Below are positions 12,101 through 27,100 of a stretch of 64,000 nucleotides of DNA, piece by piece. The position numbers were made by a program, and so were the translations under genes. Within the stretch, counting starts at the first letter, position 1. Each line of letters opens with the position of its first letter. The notes under the pieces are model-generated. The model was not told the DNA's origin and did not search any database. It saw only the letters and a list, made by a program, of their open reading frames with translations. Origin of the DNA: Glandiceps talaboti (Eukaryota > Hemichordata > Enteropneusta > Spengelidae); the NCBI RefSeq assembly GCF_964340395.1, contig NC_135549.1, positions 16,268,342 through 16,332,341 on the forward strand, in the 5' to 3' direction.

Positions 12101-15100
12101 CGGGTGTGCTTTTCGAAAACTACACAACACATGCTTTTATGACACGGAATCATAGAAAATCTACCCCGTTTCCAAACTAATCGTAATTTTATCGCGAATA
12201 GACAACCGGAGTTGGTCAAAATAGCAAATTAAAAATCAAATGAATTTTACTATGACCGTGAATTCATCATATAGCCGGTGGTTTGAATTCTGAGCTCCCT
12301 GATATACCTATCGAAAAGTCACTATCCCGTCGGACTACCTGCAATTATCGGGCTGGCTAAACTTCCCGATGAACTGGAGTAAGGTCCAAGTCCAAGTTAA
12401 AGCCCCGACAGTACGTGAGAAAATCGTCTCAAACTAGCGATACAACTTTCAAAATATAACTTGACATGTCTTCATTTGTTAGAGTTATACAATTCAAGAC
12501 AGGGTTTCACTCGAAAACAACAATTCTGTGAATAATGACACTGAACGCAGCGATTTCTCGGATGATGTTACCACTGCACTGTAACGTATGGCTGACAACG
12601 ACTTGCTTCTGGGTTAGTCCCTCGTGCATCCGGGTACTTGGGATTGTCGTGCAATACCACATCAGCAATTTTGACGCTGTAATTTTGCCACCAATATTGA
12701 TCGTACAAAAACAAAACTCCATAAATGAACCACAAAGTACTTTCCCTTTCAAAATGTGGTAATTTTAGAAAGAGTATTATCGTTTTTATTGACGACTGAC
12801 TCTGTCAAAAACACTTCAGTTCAGGCATGGAAGACTTCTCACAATGATCATGAGCTATGAGGTGCATATACTGGAATGAACCATTCTGTAGGAGGGGTGG
12901 TGTGTGAATTGGATTTGAAGTTTACAAACCTTTTTCGAACAAATATTTGTCATTTTAGCGCACAATGCGTAGAATTAAGACTATAGCACATATTACATTG
13001 CTAGTTTGACGTCAATAGTGTCTTTTGAAAAGTTGCACTTTACCTAAAGTCTCGCGGACTGATTTCCAATATGGCGTCGGTCATTATGCTCATTAACATA
13101 TTCATTTTTTTTTCAAATTTCAAAAAAAAAATCATAAAAAATAGAAGAGAAGACGTGCTGACTTGAAATTAACAAATCTAAGTAAGCTACCCCCTGTGCA
13201 TCAACACACCAGATATCAAAGCAATCTGACTTAAAGTTTATAAGGAGTTGATGAAAATGTCATTTTTGGAAAAAAAATCATAAAAAATTGCAAATGGCAC
13301 AGATTAACTTGACATGAACAAATCTGAATAGCCTCCCCCCAGGGAACATGCACACCAAATATCGAAGAATTCCGACTGTCACTTTCAGCGTAGATAGTGA
13401 AAATATAAAAGTTTGATGGACACCTATGATTCACTCTACTCTCTATACCTCAATACCCACCTATACCTAAAGCTACGCTTTCAGCTTTTGCTAACAGCGG
13501 AGCTAAAAATTATAGAACTAAAACATATCACACTTTCGGGTTCTTAATCTAATAACATAAATGTGAAGTTGTTGTTAGGTCATTATCGCGATATTCATTC
13601 ACATTTGCATGACTTTGACGAAATCCTGGAGTAATGATTTGAATAGTCGGAGACGATTACACACAGGGAGCCCACTACGCTGATATTATGCATTGGCAGA
13701 ACTATGGGCGATTCTGGGATAATGTACTTTTTTACAGTGGCACAAGCTGAGTTTATAAGCTTTTCACTCCATTGAAAATACTTACCAGACATCCTACCAT
13801 AACGTTAATTTCAATGCATGTCTTCTATAACATTACGATTGTCTCCTAGCATTGTTAGAACAGTTGATTGCATAGGAACCTAAGGGATTTTCTAAATATT
13901 GTTTGATACGTATAATATGATAAATTACATCATTGGATCATTCAGGTTTGAGTTCAGTCAATTGCAAGTGGTGGTTAAGGTGTGCTTCAGTAGGTACAAT
14001 AATGTGAGTATGTTTACAATATGTAGTAAAAACAATGCCTAAACATGTCTAAACTCAGCTTGTGCCCCTTTTTAATCAATTAAATTTGTAAATTCAAATA
14101 TGGTCACTACTTGTGGAGCACCCAAGTGCCTTCAGTGTTAAAGCAGGAGAAAACCACATAGAGTGTGGACCAGTGTGTCCTCTAAGCCAATTTGACGCAC
14201 CACTGATGCACACAATTTCTAGTGACGCACCAAAATTTGGTTTTCTCATATCTTTAACTATGCGGTGACTCACAAGAAAAGTCAGTTTTTATCATTTTGA
14301 CTCACAACAACAAAATTTGGCTATCATTTCCAGGGCACACTGGTATGGACTGAGTTCCACAGACAGCAATTTCATAGCAGGCATGCAACATATTAATTTA
14401 TAGCCCTGTCACTTAGTTCTACAACATAAACCTGAATGGATATCTGTAGAATTGTGTGTATGTATTTGTCTGTATATTAAAACTGTTGAGAAGAATTTCC
14501 CACAAACAGTTTTTTTTAAAATATAGTCTTACGTCAAGAGTAATATCAATCCATCTATTTGTGAAATCTTCTTCAAGGAGATAAGCTGCAATGACAGCTG
14601 GAGGTATATCGTTGTCTAGCCTGACAGCTTTGCTAGCCTTGATTGTCATACCGTTACTGGTATCATTGCCCATATAAAATTGACCTGTGGAGTAAAAAAA
14701 AAAAAAAAAAAACCCCATCAAATGACTTGCCAATCTTCATGCCAATCCAAAGCTCAAGACAATTTGTCAAGAAGTCACTAGGAATGTTGATCAACAATAT
14801 TACAGCAGAAAGTCTGATGTTTTAAAATTGTGACTGGACAGATTTCATATATTGCTTTGGGATGTACTAAATAGGAGTTAATTTACGTCAAGTAATGGAT
14901 ACATCTGGGCAGGGGTGAACAAATCATTTTGTGAAACATTGAATCTTACCTATGAATCTGTATATTCAGATGACTTTTTAACATACATGTAGTTATTAAC
15001 AGTAAGGTACTGGTCCGACGGACCAGACAAGGTAAAATTTGTGCGGGTCCGCCCAAAAAATCGCTAGTCCTGGACCCAGGGACCAGTGGATTTGTTCACC

Positions 15101-18100
15101 CCTGCATCTGGGTATATGTCATGTATGAGAACAAAACTTACAAACTAAAAAGATTGTCTATATTATGCCATGTTTTCAACATTGACAAACCTTTTCCATC
15201 CTATGATACTGGTACTATTTCAATGATACTAAAATGATATTAAGTAATCATTGAAATCAACCATAATCATAAGCTGTCAAATCATTCCTTGTTGGACATT
15301 GTTGTCTCGTAGTTCCAGACCCTCTTCTAAAACATCTCTCTCTATGCGATGTCAATTTTACAGCTACAAAGTCCTCTTACACTTACCTGTATTATATGGT
15401 ACAGATATGGTATACTTATCGGTGAACAAAGACCTCTCGTAGTAATCTTGCTCCCAGGGATCTCTCAGAAGTTTCATTTCTGTCTGTGTTAGTTTGGATG
15501 CCGCTCTGTAATGTCAAGTTCATATGTATACATTTATGATGGTCTACATGCATAGATGATCAATCAAAACCTACCGATACTATATCAGTGACTATACAAG
15601 AAATTAAATATTACATTTGTCTAAAAATTTGTCATTTTGAAAATATCTACTATACATAGTAAATTTCACTGTCCTAGAATTATAGATACGAAATATACAA
15701 AATATCAACAATACTACTGAAACAAGATATTTAGTTTAAGATTGACAAAGGCTAACCAAAACATTGGAATCTGTATTTTATATCTGTTAATGTCATCTGT
15801 AATGAATGCATATAGAATAAGTGGCAAATATCCACTAATTGACATATTTCTAGTGATGCTTCATCAGACACAAACAGAACACATGAGGTTTTCGCCTATA
15901 AAACATGATTTTCTCTTCAACCCACTTTTTCTCTATTTCACAAGATGTAAGTTGTGTTTCCTTATAAAATGCTTATCTCTCTACTTTACTTTATTTTTTT
16001 TTCAAACTCACATCTCACCATCTTAATAACACGATACAAATAAACATTTGCAGCCTAGGAAGTTGCCGGTAATTACTGGCATTTGCAGGTGATAAATTGT
16101 CCAATGCAGGTGACCTATTGTAAATACTTGCATTCAGCCGGTGACATATTTTAAATTTACTGGCATTGAAAAAGGTGAAATTTCAACTTTACCTGCATTT
16201 GAAAGACTAATTTTAAAGCCCACTTGCATATTGACTATTTTCATGATAATGGAATCTTTTTATTTGCATTAATATGAACGTTGTCATTCAACAACATTAA
16301 TGATTACGTTCATTCGAGATAAACATGACATTTGTCACAATGAATGTTGATAAGAATCAAAGTTTGATATATAATTTTACTTTACTTTACTCCTACGTAT
16401 TATGTCTTAGGAGCATTTTGCTCCACAAAAAATTTAAAATTCAGGACCAAATTGATCCTAAAAAGTCTTGCTAAAAGACTTCACTTCCTATATGATTTGT
16501 GTCTTTGTACTGCCTCTAAGCTGTATGACAAACAACTTTGTAAACTAACGTCAAACTGGAACTAATTATTTTACTTACTCGCGGGGGTAGATTCTTGTAA
16601 GGCCACCCACTGTCCCAACCATCACCATCTCGACTTCCATTCTGTCAATACCAACAAATTGCATGAATTAGACAATTATTTACTGGGCATTCTAACACCA
16701 AGCATTTCAACTTTTTTAGCACTGAGTTTTTTATCTGTCCTGGTCACTGATACTCATCTGATTGGCATATACCATAGTTACATCTGAACTCTAGGTGGCA
16801 GTATACATGTACATACTGTTACATCGGCTTAATTTAGGTAAAGAAACAAATAATTGATATATTCACATATGTAGTAAGGGTATGTACATTACAAAGTATA
16901 TAATTATGTACCATGGTTTTAATCCCCATTTTCAACTCTTGTAGACTTTTGACTCTTGATGTTTTAAGCAGAACATGTATGTAGGGGTTCGATCCCTCTT
17001 TGAATGCATGTACAACTTTTGACCACATATTTTGGGCAATGTTGTTTCCAAATTCCCAATTGTCAAATTTATCTGAGACTTTCGACTCCTATTTTCTGGC
17101 TGAATGTAGACTTTTGACTCCTAATTTTTAATCTTTGCAGAATTTGTGCTTGTAATTTGCCAGGATACACTTTTGTACCAATTACCCACCCACATACCCT
17201 CCAAGTACATCCCACCCCCACCCACACCCTCACCCCCACACCCATCCCTCCATTACACATTTTTATATTTCTATTGTATTTGTTATTTCTCATAGTATTC
17301 ATTGTGCAAAATCGTTTTACTTACGACAAAGGATCATTAGAGCTCGCTTCAATATTCTCTGCCCACCATTCTGACTCCAGATCAGAAGTCACTTGTAAGT
17401 CAAACAGTGTCCGTTTAGCCATTTCCTCATCACCTACATAAATAAACAATTCAAGGATTAATTAGGAAAAGCTTCTGCGTGCACCACCTAAAATAAATCC
17501 AGCACTGAAAAATACAACAGTACTACAAATGCTTTTACAACCTTACTGGGGGGTATTTTGCTAATACTAACAATTTCTGCTTTGTAACGTAAAGATTTCA
17601 GATTGTATCTAAACCTGAGATACAATCTGAAAGAATATATCAGGACATCAAAATGGCTGCCATATTGATACTCAGAAGTGACATTTTGTGTTCATTCCTT
17701 TCTCATGCAAAGTTTCATTTCTTTCTCCAATGCCTACAGATGGCAATAGAGTATCTGTAACTATAATGTCTTTGTGAATATCCTGATCTGGTGACTGTAC
17801 AACCAGACCTTCGAGTCAGGTTGATGAAATGGTTACAATCAAGAATTGAACAGTTTTTAATGGCCTTATTAAAATCCAATATCAGATAGTGTGAGAGGAC
17901 TTCTGATTTGCATAAAAACATAAACCTGTGAACGATACATATTATTCATGTTCCATCTTTTCCAAAGTTCAGCCCTCTCTTCTATTATTGCAGTTATTAA
18001 CTTAAAGGCAGTAAAAAAATGCTGTAGTATGTTCTGCTACGTTTCCTCACTGTTGTCATCCCTCACATACACTAGTATATCTTAGATTAGACGTTATAAT

Positions 18101-21100
18101 TTCAAAGTTCCACTACAGAAACTGTAACACTTGAGCTGCATACCCATCCAACCTTTCCTCCTATCATTGTACTTACATCCCTCTGGTACTGGTGCCCCTT
18201 CTGTCTCAAAGTAGCTCCTAAGATGCTGCAACACTGCTTCTGTAGTGTCATTATTATCCTGCCCTCTACAAAACTGCCTGAAAGCATAAAAACCACATGT
18301 GGTCAATTTGCAAAAAAACACACACACAAAAACCAACGTTCCATAAAACTGAGTATGGACAATGCATACTGACCGCATCTTCTGACTTGTACATCATTGC
18401 ATTCTGTACGAATTCTCACAATCAACATGACAAACGTGAAACGCAACTTAGTAGCTTCGTCCACTTAGAACTAAAGGCAAATTGTAAAGATCTTGATATA
18501 TATATATATATGTGCTAATGTCTTCATTCCTAAAGAGCAATAAGGAGCAAAGATATTCCGAACTTACCATGGTGCAAAGAGAATCAGACTATTGTTTGGT
18601 CGCATGAGATTTTCTGAGCGTCCTATGAAGTGAAACATAAAAACACCACACTTACACAGTAGTTTTCACACAAAAATTACAAATAAACTCGGATCATCAT
18701 CAAAGTAACATCTAATTTTTTTTTAGTATTAATTCTAAGCTAATGAGCATTTAAATAATTTACATAAATTATATATTTTGGCTATAAAATCACTCAGCCT
18801 TTTTCAGCTGTTATTGTAAACAATTCAAGAAAATCAACTTGTGATTCTTTATATGTGCAGTTGTTATTTTGAATGGCTGATGATAGAGGGCGCTCTTGTC
18901 ATTTCTGGAGAAATGCATATGGTATATCTTAACGAGGTTTTGTGAAATGGAATTGACATTTATTTCATACTCGATAAAAACACAATAAATGAATGTAGCC
19001 CACAGTGAAAGTACTTTTACTTGGGTGTTAGTTGTTACAGGTAACAATATAAAAACTGTTGGTTAATAGGCCTTTTCAAAATTTGCCATGGTGGCGCTCT
19101 ACTTCCTGTCTGTGTATACCTTGGGGGTATACAAGGTATAGGTTACTTGCATGATTATTCATAGAGCACTGCTGCTTTCCTCGATGTCTGAACAATACAA
19201 AAAACATCCCTGATTTACACTTCTACAGAATACCAAGGAACAAAGCTCCTAAGAAAGGGTACTATGAGGTAATGATACCCCCAATTTGAGCGAGGGCGCT
19301 GTATTCTCAATTTCCTGTTTAAGTCTGAAATGGCCTATTGCTTGATATAGAATATTACATAGAAAGAATTTACCCCGAACCTTATATGATAGCATGACTA
19401 ACAGCAAACAGTGAAACGAAGAATAACGCATAATAACACTTACTGTCTTCAAAGTCTGTATCTTTTATATTCATTACCCATAGATTAAAACTTGGTAAAG
19501 CTATGGCCATACTGTAAAAGTCAATATTGAGAATTATTTAATATTAATAATAAGTGTATATACAATATGTTGTGAGAATGTCCAAATCTGGGAAAATAAT
19601 GAGAATCAATAAATGATAACGTACAAATTATTACAGAGATAATAAGGTGGGTGGAGAAGATTCCTAAATGCAAATGAGTGACACACACATACACACAGCA
19701 TGTCACATACATATGTACATACATACATACATACATACATACATACATACATACATACATACAAACATACATACATACATACATACACATACACACATGC
19801 ACTCACTCACACACACACACACACATACACAGATGGCACAGCCATTCTGTCACTAGACGTTAAACTAACCTGAAAGAGGTATTTTCTATAAATTGGTGGG
19901 CATACGTCATATTCACCTTGAAGACATATCGCTGTAAGAGATTAGAGATGTACAACTTCAGAAAAGTTTTGATGTTAATGTGAAGAGAATGTTGTAATTA
20001 TCCCCTTTTTTCATTTCAGAATTAATATCGTGGTAAATTTGTATGGTGTGACGTGAATCATGTCAGGTAAAGAAAGGTTTAATAAGAAATGTTGACTGCA
20101 AGAGAAGTGAATGGAACTTAAATTCATAGTCTAGTTCCTGACGGACCGTATTACGTATTACGTTATCTTCATACTATTCCATCTAGTCAGTCCCGTTACT
20201 CTTGCACAAAATTCTGTGCCCCCCTCCACGGCATTCATATAAACATGATGATGTCATCACGTCCCCATGTGACTCTAGTTTAAATAGACTGGAGGTGGAG
20301 TCCTGGTTGGACATTTGCATATCATAGTCAAAACTGAATCAGCTGTACAAATGAACATTAGTGAGCAATGACAACAACCTGTCACTTTGTGATGGATTAC
20401 TACTGACATGCACCGTTAGTGCTTCGCCCACCATGGGGTTGAACCACAATTAACGCCTAGAGCAACGGGTATTGACTAGACGGAGTAGAATGAAGATAAC
20501 GTACTACGGAATATATATATTCAGACTGTAGTCGTACATGAAACCCCATCTAGAATTTGGTATGATTAACTATGGTAGATGTTTCCTCACCTCTATTTGT
20601 CCTTCACCATTTGAATTCCTGTGAAGAGTTTCGACTACTCGAGTATCTTTAATTTCGTCTATCATATCTCTCCGTAACTAGATCAAATAAATAAAAGATC
20701 AATTGAAATGTAATCATAAGACAGTTTCAGGGCACTCCACTGTGAGTGAATGCATCCCACTCCAAACAATGACATATATAAACATATCCTATTGTACAGA
20801 ATGTTTTACTACTCATAATTAGTACAGCAGTCCAGGTGTCATACTTTTACAATAACAACAGCTACAAGTTTCATCAGTTTCATTACTTTACTTTACTTTA
20901 CTTTACAAAAACACTGAAAGTCATATACCCACAATACACTTTCAAAATTGCAAAGTGTTACTATTATAGCTATTTCTCATCAATGGACCGGACAGTCACG
21001 TCTCTACAATACACATTTAAATTGTCAAGTGTTAAGCTATTTCTTCACACTAGACTGGACAGTCATATCTCCACAATACACATTTAAATTGCCAAGTGTT

Positions 21101-24100
21101 ACTACTATAGCTATTTGTTCACACTGGACTGGACAGTCACATCCCCCACAATACACATTTAAATTGCCAAGTGTTAAGCTATTTCTCCACACTCAACTGA
21201 ACAGTCATATCTCCACAATACACATTCAAATTGCCAAGTGTTACTACTATAGCTACTTCTTCATACTAGACTGGACAGTCATATCTCCACAATACACATT
21301 CAAATTGTCAAGTGTTAAGCTATTTCTTCACACTAGACTGGACAGTCATATCCCCACAATACACATTTAAATTGTCAAGTGTTAAGCTATTTTTTCACAC
21401 TGGACTGGACAGTCATATCTCCACAATGCACATTCAAATTGCCAAGTGCTACTACTATAGCTACTTCTTCATACTAGACTGGATAGTCATATCCCCACAA
21501 TACACATTTAAATTGCCAAATGATAAGCTATTTCTTCAGACTTGACTGGACAGCCATATCTCCACAATAGGCATTTAAATTGCCAAGTGTTATTTCTTCA
21601 CACTGGACTGGACAGTAACGTCTCTACAATACACATTTAAATTGTCAAGTGTTCAGCTATTTCTTCACACTGGACTGGACAGTAACGTCTCTACAATACA
21701 CATTTAAATTGCCAAGTTTTCAGCTATTTCTTCACACTGGACGGGACAGTAACGTCTCTACAATACACATTTAAATTGCCAAGTGTTAAGGTATTTCTCC
21801 ACACTAGACTGGACAGTCAAATCTCCACAATACGCATTTAAATTGCCAAGTGTTAAGCTATTTCTTCACACTGGACTGGACAGTCATATCTCCACAATAC
21901 ACATTTAAATTGCCAAGTGTTAAGCTATTTCTTCACACTGGACTGGACAGTCATATCTCCACAATACATTCAAATTGCCAAGTGTTAAGCTATTTCTTCA
22001 CACTGGACTGGACAGTCACATCCCCCACAATACACATTTAAATTGCCACGTGTTAAGCATATCTGAACAATACACTATAATGCCAAGTTACACTTCACAC
22101 TAGTGTAAGTGAACATTACCATAGTAACAGATATGATGCAAGCCTATGAAAAATGTATGTATCTAAAAAAATATGGTGATATATATGATAGTGATATTCA
22201 TATGTTGCGGTTTTCTTCCTTTTAACTCGATGGCTTCAACAAGTCTTTTAAAACTCAAGCAAATAATTTCCAAACCTCATCTTTGCCAGGAGCATCCAAT
22301 TCCACTTCAAGGAAATCAACGTTTGGTGGTTCTATAAGGTATCCCAGCTGTTGACCAGAAAAGATGCAAATATCATCAGTACATTAAGTATCCAATGAGA
22401 GTTTACTACCTTAATCATGCAGAGGTAAATAGACCGCATTTTTTTGTTAACTCACTCTGAAAGATTTTACTTAACAAATAATTTCGAACATGGGTACTTT
22501 TAAGTAGCAAAGTTTCTTGTGTGCTCGAGGGATAAGTCAAGGATTGATTATGAATATACACATGATTTTGTACATTGGTTGTGGCACAATGCAATCTATA
22601 CAATATTTTTTGTGTGTCTTAAAATCCACACCCAATATTAGAATATACTTGAGAAGGAAACACATCATTCATATTTTCACAAATGTGGAAAACATCTTGT
22701 TATTACATTCTAATATCCATACCTAAAACTTTTAATCATCTCAGTTTGAATATAAAAAATATCTCATTGTCGAATTACATAAACAAGGTAGCTAAAAGTA
22801 AATAGAAACACCACTCCAATTCAGAATAAATTTTAATAGCCAATATAAACTTCGTCAAAATGTACTATCACATGTATTTTTTTACTCAAAATTTACAGTT
22901 ATATATTTTGTCTTCATGTATTTTCAGGCCTGCACATCAACAATGCCTTGCAAAGTACCCATGTCCAACTAATATTTGCACTGCGATAATTATTATTAAG
23001 CATTTTCTTTTTATTAAGAAGACAGTTTTCTAAGCAATTCCTAAAAGTTCCTAAAATGAAAGAAAACATCAAGCGAGAGGGTTGGTTGATGAACAAAACA
23101 TAGTTTAAATAACCAATACAATACATCTCTTCATATACATAACTGAGGAAAGGTGGATTTGCAACGTAATTAAAAAGAGGGAGAGAGATAAGATTATGCA
23201 AACTACAATATCACAAAAATAGTCCATGTTTACAAACTGCAACAGAAAACTGCATGGGTACAAGGAAAAGTTTTTATGCTGAAATTAAAGCATCAAGGCA
23301 GGGTTACCTAAGGCATAGTAACCATAATATAACAACTGGCAAGGAAAAAATCTGCAAGAAAGTTTGATGTGATATCAGCAAAGCAACTGCCCAGTATATA
23401 ACAAGTTAAGTAACATCTACACAAGGTATTCGTAGGTACAATTATTCTCAAAACAACATTCGTGGAAACTGAAACAACTGAGAAAAGTTATAATGGACAT
23501 TGTCTTACTCAATCAATCATGTAACTGGAGGAAAAAAAATAAAGTGAAAATGGGCCACAAAAATAGAAAAAAAGGTGTTTTGAAAAAAAAATGAAAAAAA
23601 AGGACATGAGATATCATTTTGCAAAAGAAAATATTTTGTTTAGTATCTTCAGAATCCAGAATAAAACTGTTTGAGAGTATAGTGAATGGGGTATTTTGTT
23701 GATCTGTGTGAGTTTGGGATGGTGGTGTTATAAGATGAAATATTCTGACAAAAAAAATGATGGAATGAGAATTGTAATATACACTTACGCATATGACAAT
23801 TAAACACGCATACACACAACTAAAGAAAAATCTACATACTCAAGTTATAGCAAGGGAGTTTTTTTGGTCAATGTTATGTATGCATTCCAAAATCAAAATG
23901 ACTACAACTAATTAAATATACAGTCCTTTATTTTACCCTGGCATTGGACTTGAGAAGTACTTTAAGTTTATAAAATACTTTTCTATTTTAGATTTTTTTT
24001 TTTTGAATGAAATGTTGCTGTCATGAGTACTGTACCCACCATTTCATGGAAAACAGGACATTCCCACAATTAAATGGGATTAGACCATGCTATACAGAAA

Positions 24101-27100
24101 ACTATACATTTTCTGTTTTATTATACATAAACATACTATGTAGCCTGTGATTTGATTCATGCATCCACAAACTGCTTGGTTTGGTGTTTATATCATTATG
24201 TATTTCTTGGTTTGGTTGTTGTATCATCACACCATGATCATCACATTCATCATTGGAAACGTTACAATCCTGTTCTGGACAGGACAACAAACACATGACA
24301 TATCACCACAAATACATCACATTCTTACATATCTTGTACAATGATTTTTTTTTTAATCTTAGAAGGAGGTGGAAGTTGTTTCTAAATTTAGATAACAGGT
24401 GATACTTTCGTCCTGTAACACTAAACAGGGATCACATGCAAGATCCCCTGTTCCAAAAATGGTGGATATAGCGTTGTCATGTTGTTGAATTTTTATGTTG
24501 TTTTTGAACAGTTAGGTTATCAAAAGTTTGCATTCACCCAAAAATTATTCCAATGCCAGGTAGGAGGCGACAGTCACATGTTTCCATGGAAACCTGATAG
24601 TCATGTCTGTCATGATGGTAAATAAAAAGAATTCATATGGCATTTGAAGTTTTTGATAAAATACAGTGTATGTCTATCTTACACTGTGGGAGCAATTCAA
24701 CTTTCTTTTGCGCAGTATGTCTTCAGGTTTCCATGTTGGTAATGTGTTAGAATATACAAGAATATTTATAATACCTCTATTGCCTCCATCAACTAAATTA
24801 TCAACATTTATGATACCCGTGAAAATATACCTTGAGCCCTTCATCATCAGTATCTCTAGCTTTCGATTCCTGGGATGTTATCAACAATGAGGTGAAATAC
24901 TGATATGCATAACATGCAGTTGTCATTCATTTATCACATGCATTACTATTACAGATCATGCACTGATCATGCATACACCATGTGGTCCCTGTTTTTTGCA
25001 CAGTTTATAGACTTAAAGTGTGTCATTTTTTATTGGCTTTATTCAAATCAGTACATTAACATATCTGAGCCTCCTTCAGGATGCTTCATCACCATATTAC
25101 ACATTACAAATGTACGCTGTGGCAGCAGTTTACACGTGGTAAACATGGAGTATTTTGACAAAAACACACATTTTGTTTTTAAAGTTGAAGGAATGTTGTT
25201 AATTTCAAATATATAACCAGAATATGATTATCTGACTGTAAAAGTATCTGTCAAAAGAACCAAATCCAAAATCTGTGCAAAACACAAAGGGAACCCTGGT
25301 TTCATGCAAACATGCATTATTCATAATAAGTTCAGTTCTCTTTGTCGCCATAACCCTAAATGGTCCCTGAAAAGCAAAAGCTAAGAAGAAACAGTTAGAC
25401 AAAGTCATGTCAAGAAATGAAATGAATGGTGTCAGACACAGAGTGGACAGAAAGAGATGGTACATGTTGAATTATAGATACATTATAGTGTAACATGTAT
25501 GTGTATTGGGGTTGGGAACTTGGGATATGGTTGCTAATTTAAGCTAATGACATTCTACTCCAAATATTATTTAGATTTCATCAACTACAAAACTTCTAAA
25601 AGTTCATGATGGTTCCAATACTTTTCCGAAGTTTGAAAAGTAGTCAGTGAATTTTTAATCATTGGGAAAAATATTTCATAACAACTTTACAGGTATTTCA
25701 AGGAACTTGAATACACAAGATGAAATTACAAATGACTGTTAGCAATGACTTCACCCTTCATGCCCAAGAAATCATATGTCTATCCTGTGAAATCATGTCT
25801 ATTCAGAACAACACAGTTCAAGGATTAACTTATATACGTTATATACATTTTCATAGATATGTGCTGCAGACTTTCAGGACTTCAACCGTCTAGTATTATA
25901 CATTTTTGAATTCTATAAATTTCTCCAGAAATATTTTGGAATGTGAAATGATTTTCCTTCTAATCATTTAAACTGAAAACAAAAGACTTCTGATGGCCGA
26001 ATTAGCTTTATTTTAATAGCAAAATTTCATGTTTGAATGAAGGTGTACATGTATTTTGTTTTTACTCAACTTCAATGTCTTTTCAAAATATCACTACTGC
26101 AATGGGATCCCAATAGGAGTCAGGACTTGTCAACATTCCTTTTTTTTGTCGAGAAGTATGGGCATAAACAGTAGAGGAAACACAACAGCTGTGTCCAGTT
26201 AGTAGTAACTGGTGTAAGTGTAACAATAACATCATCATTTGAGATATAATACACAGATTTCAAAAAAACATGACAAAATTCAATGATGGTAAAATTGCTA
26301 GACTACAAAGACAGTACATGACTTGATCTATTAAGTAACATAATAACCTGCTACACACCAAAACACATAGTAGAAAACTGTACGAACAATTATCTGAGGC
26401 CAAATAATAAAAATGGAACAAAAAAGAGTGCATGCAACTAAGGGTTAAGCCTACCTGCCCTTTCAGTCTTGGGTGTATCAATATATATCCATTGGAGTTG
26501 ATACCAAATGCATAGCTGACAGGTCCTAACTGAAATAAGCAAAGCACAGTGAAACAATGACTCAAAAACTCGTGACAACATGAAAACAGAATGAGAGAAA
26601 AAATAGAATCCAACGGCACCAATGATTTGAAATATCAATAATGTAAAAATAATGAATTGAAAGCATTCATAACAATGATTGTGGTGAATGTTAATTTCAT
26701 TGGTGAATGTTATCAGTAAATGTTATTACACCATTTATTCAAGACCACAAGAAAGCCATGTGTGCCACAGTCTGGACAACTGTCTGCTGTAAAGTTAGTA
26801 TACAGAACCCATGGGTGATATGACATGATTATTCAGTTCAGTCGTTTTAATGGAAAAATATTAAAATGTTATTTCACTTTTTTATATAAAGGTGTTAATA
26901 TTATGAAGCCAGTTATATATATATGGTAGTTCAACCCAAGAAAAATAATGAACTTCATGAAATAAATTGTTATACTTGACCATGCCCATACATGAGTTTA
27001 CTTTTATCACCAATTTTCTTCATTATTATTTTACCCTGTTGCTAAATTGTTCTGTCATGAAGCCAGTTATATATGGTAGTTCAACCCATGAATTATAACA

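Larger units (their letters stand above)
10163..14532. other. 4.4-kb intron X23-X24 with a CpG-enriched core
   Basis: The intron contains a poly-G tract (11079-11087), a CpG-enriched stretch at about 11330-12700, a perfect hairpin (11508-11545), two related GC-rich blocks (10745-10830 and 12310-12650), a two-copy ~155-bp repeat (13100-13430) and a hAT-type MITE (14171-14342). No exon of the gene was found here. Confidence 0.6.

Noticed and set aside
20836-22041. ORFs up to 140 codons with repeated LDWTVISPQYTFKL text
   Set aside because: The repeat unit (67 or 74 bp) is not a multiple of three and the frames shift between units; it is a minisatellite.
20935-22070. CRISPR-like array
   Set aside because: Units are tandem with no unique spacers, and the host is clearly an animal.
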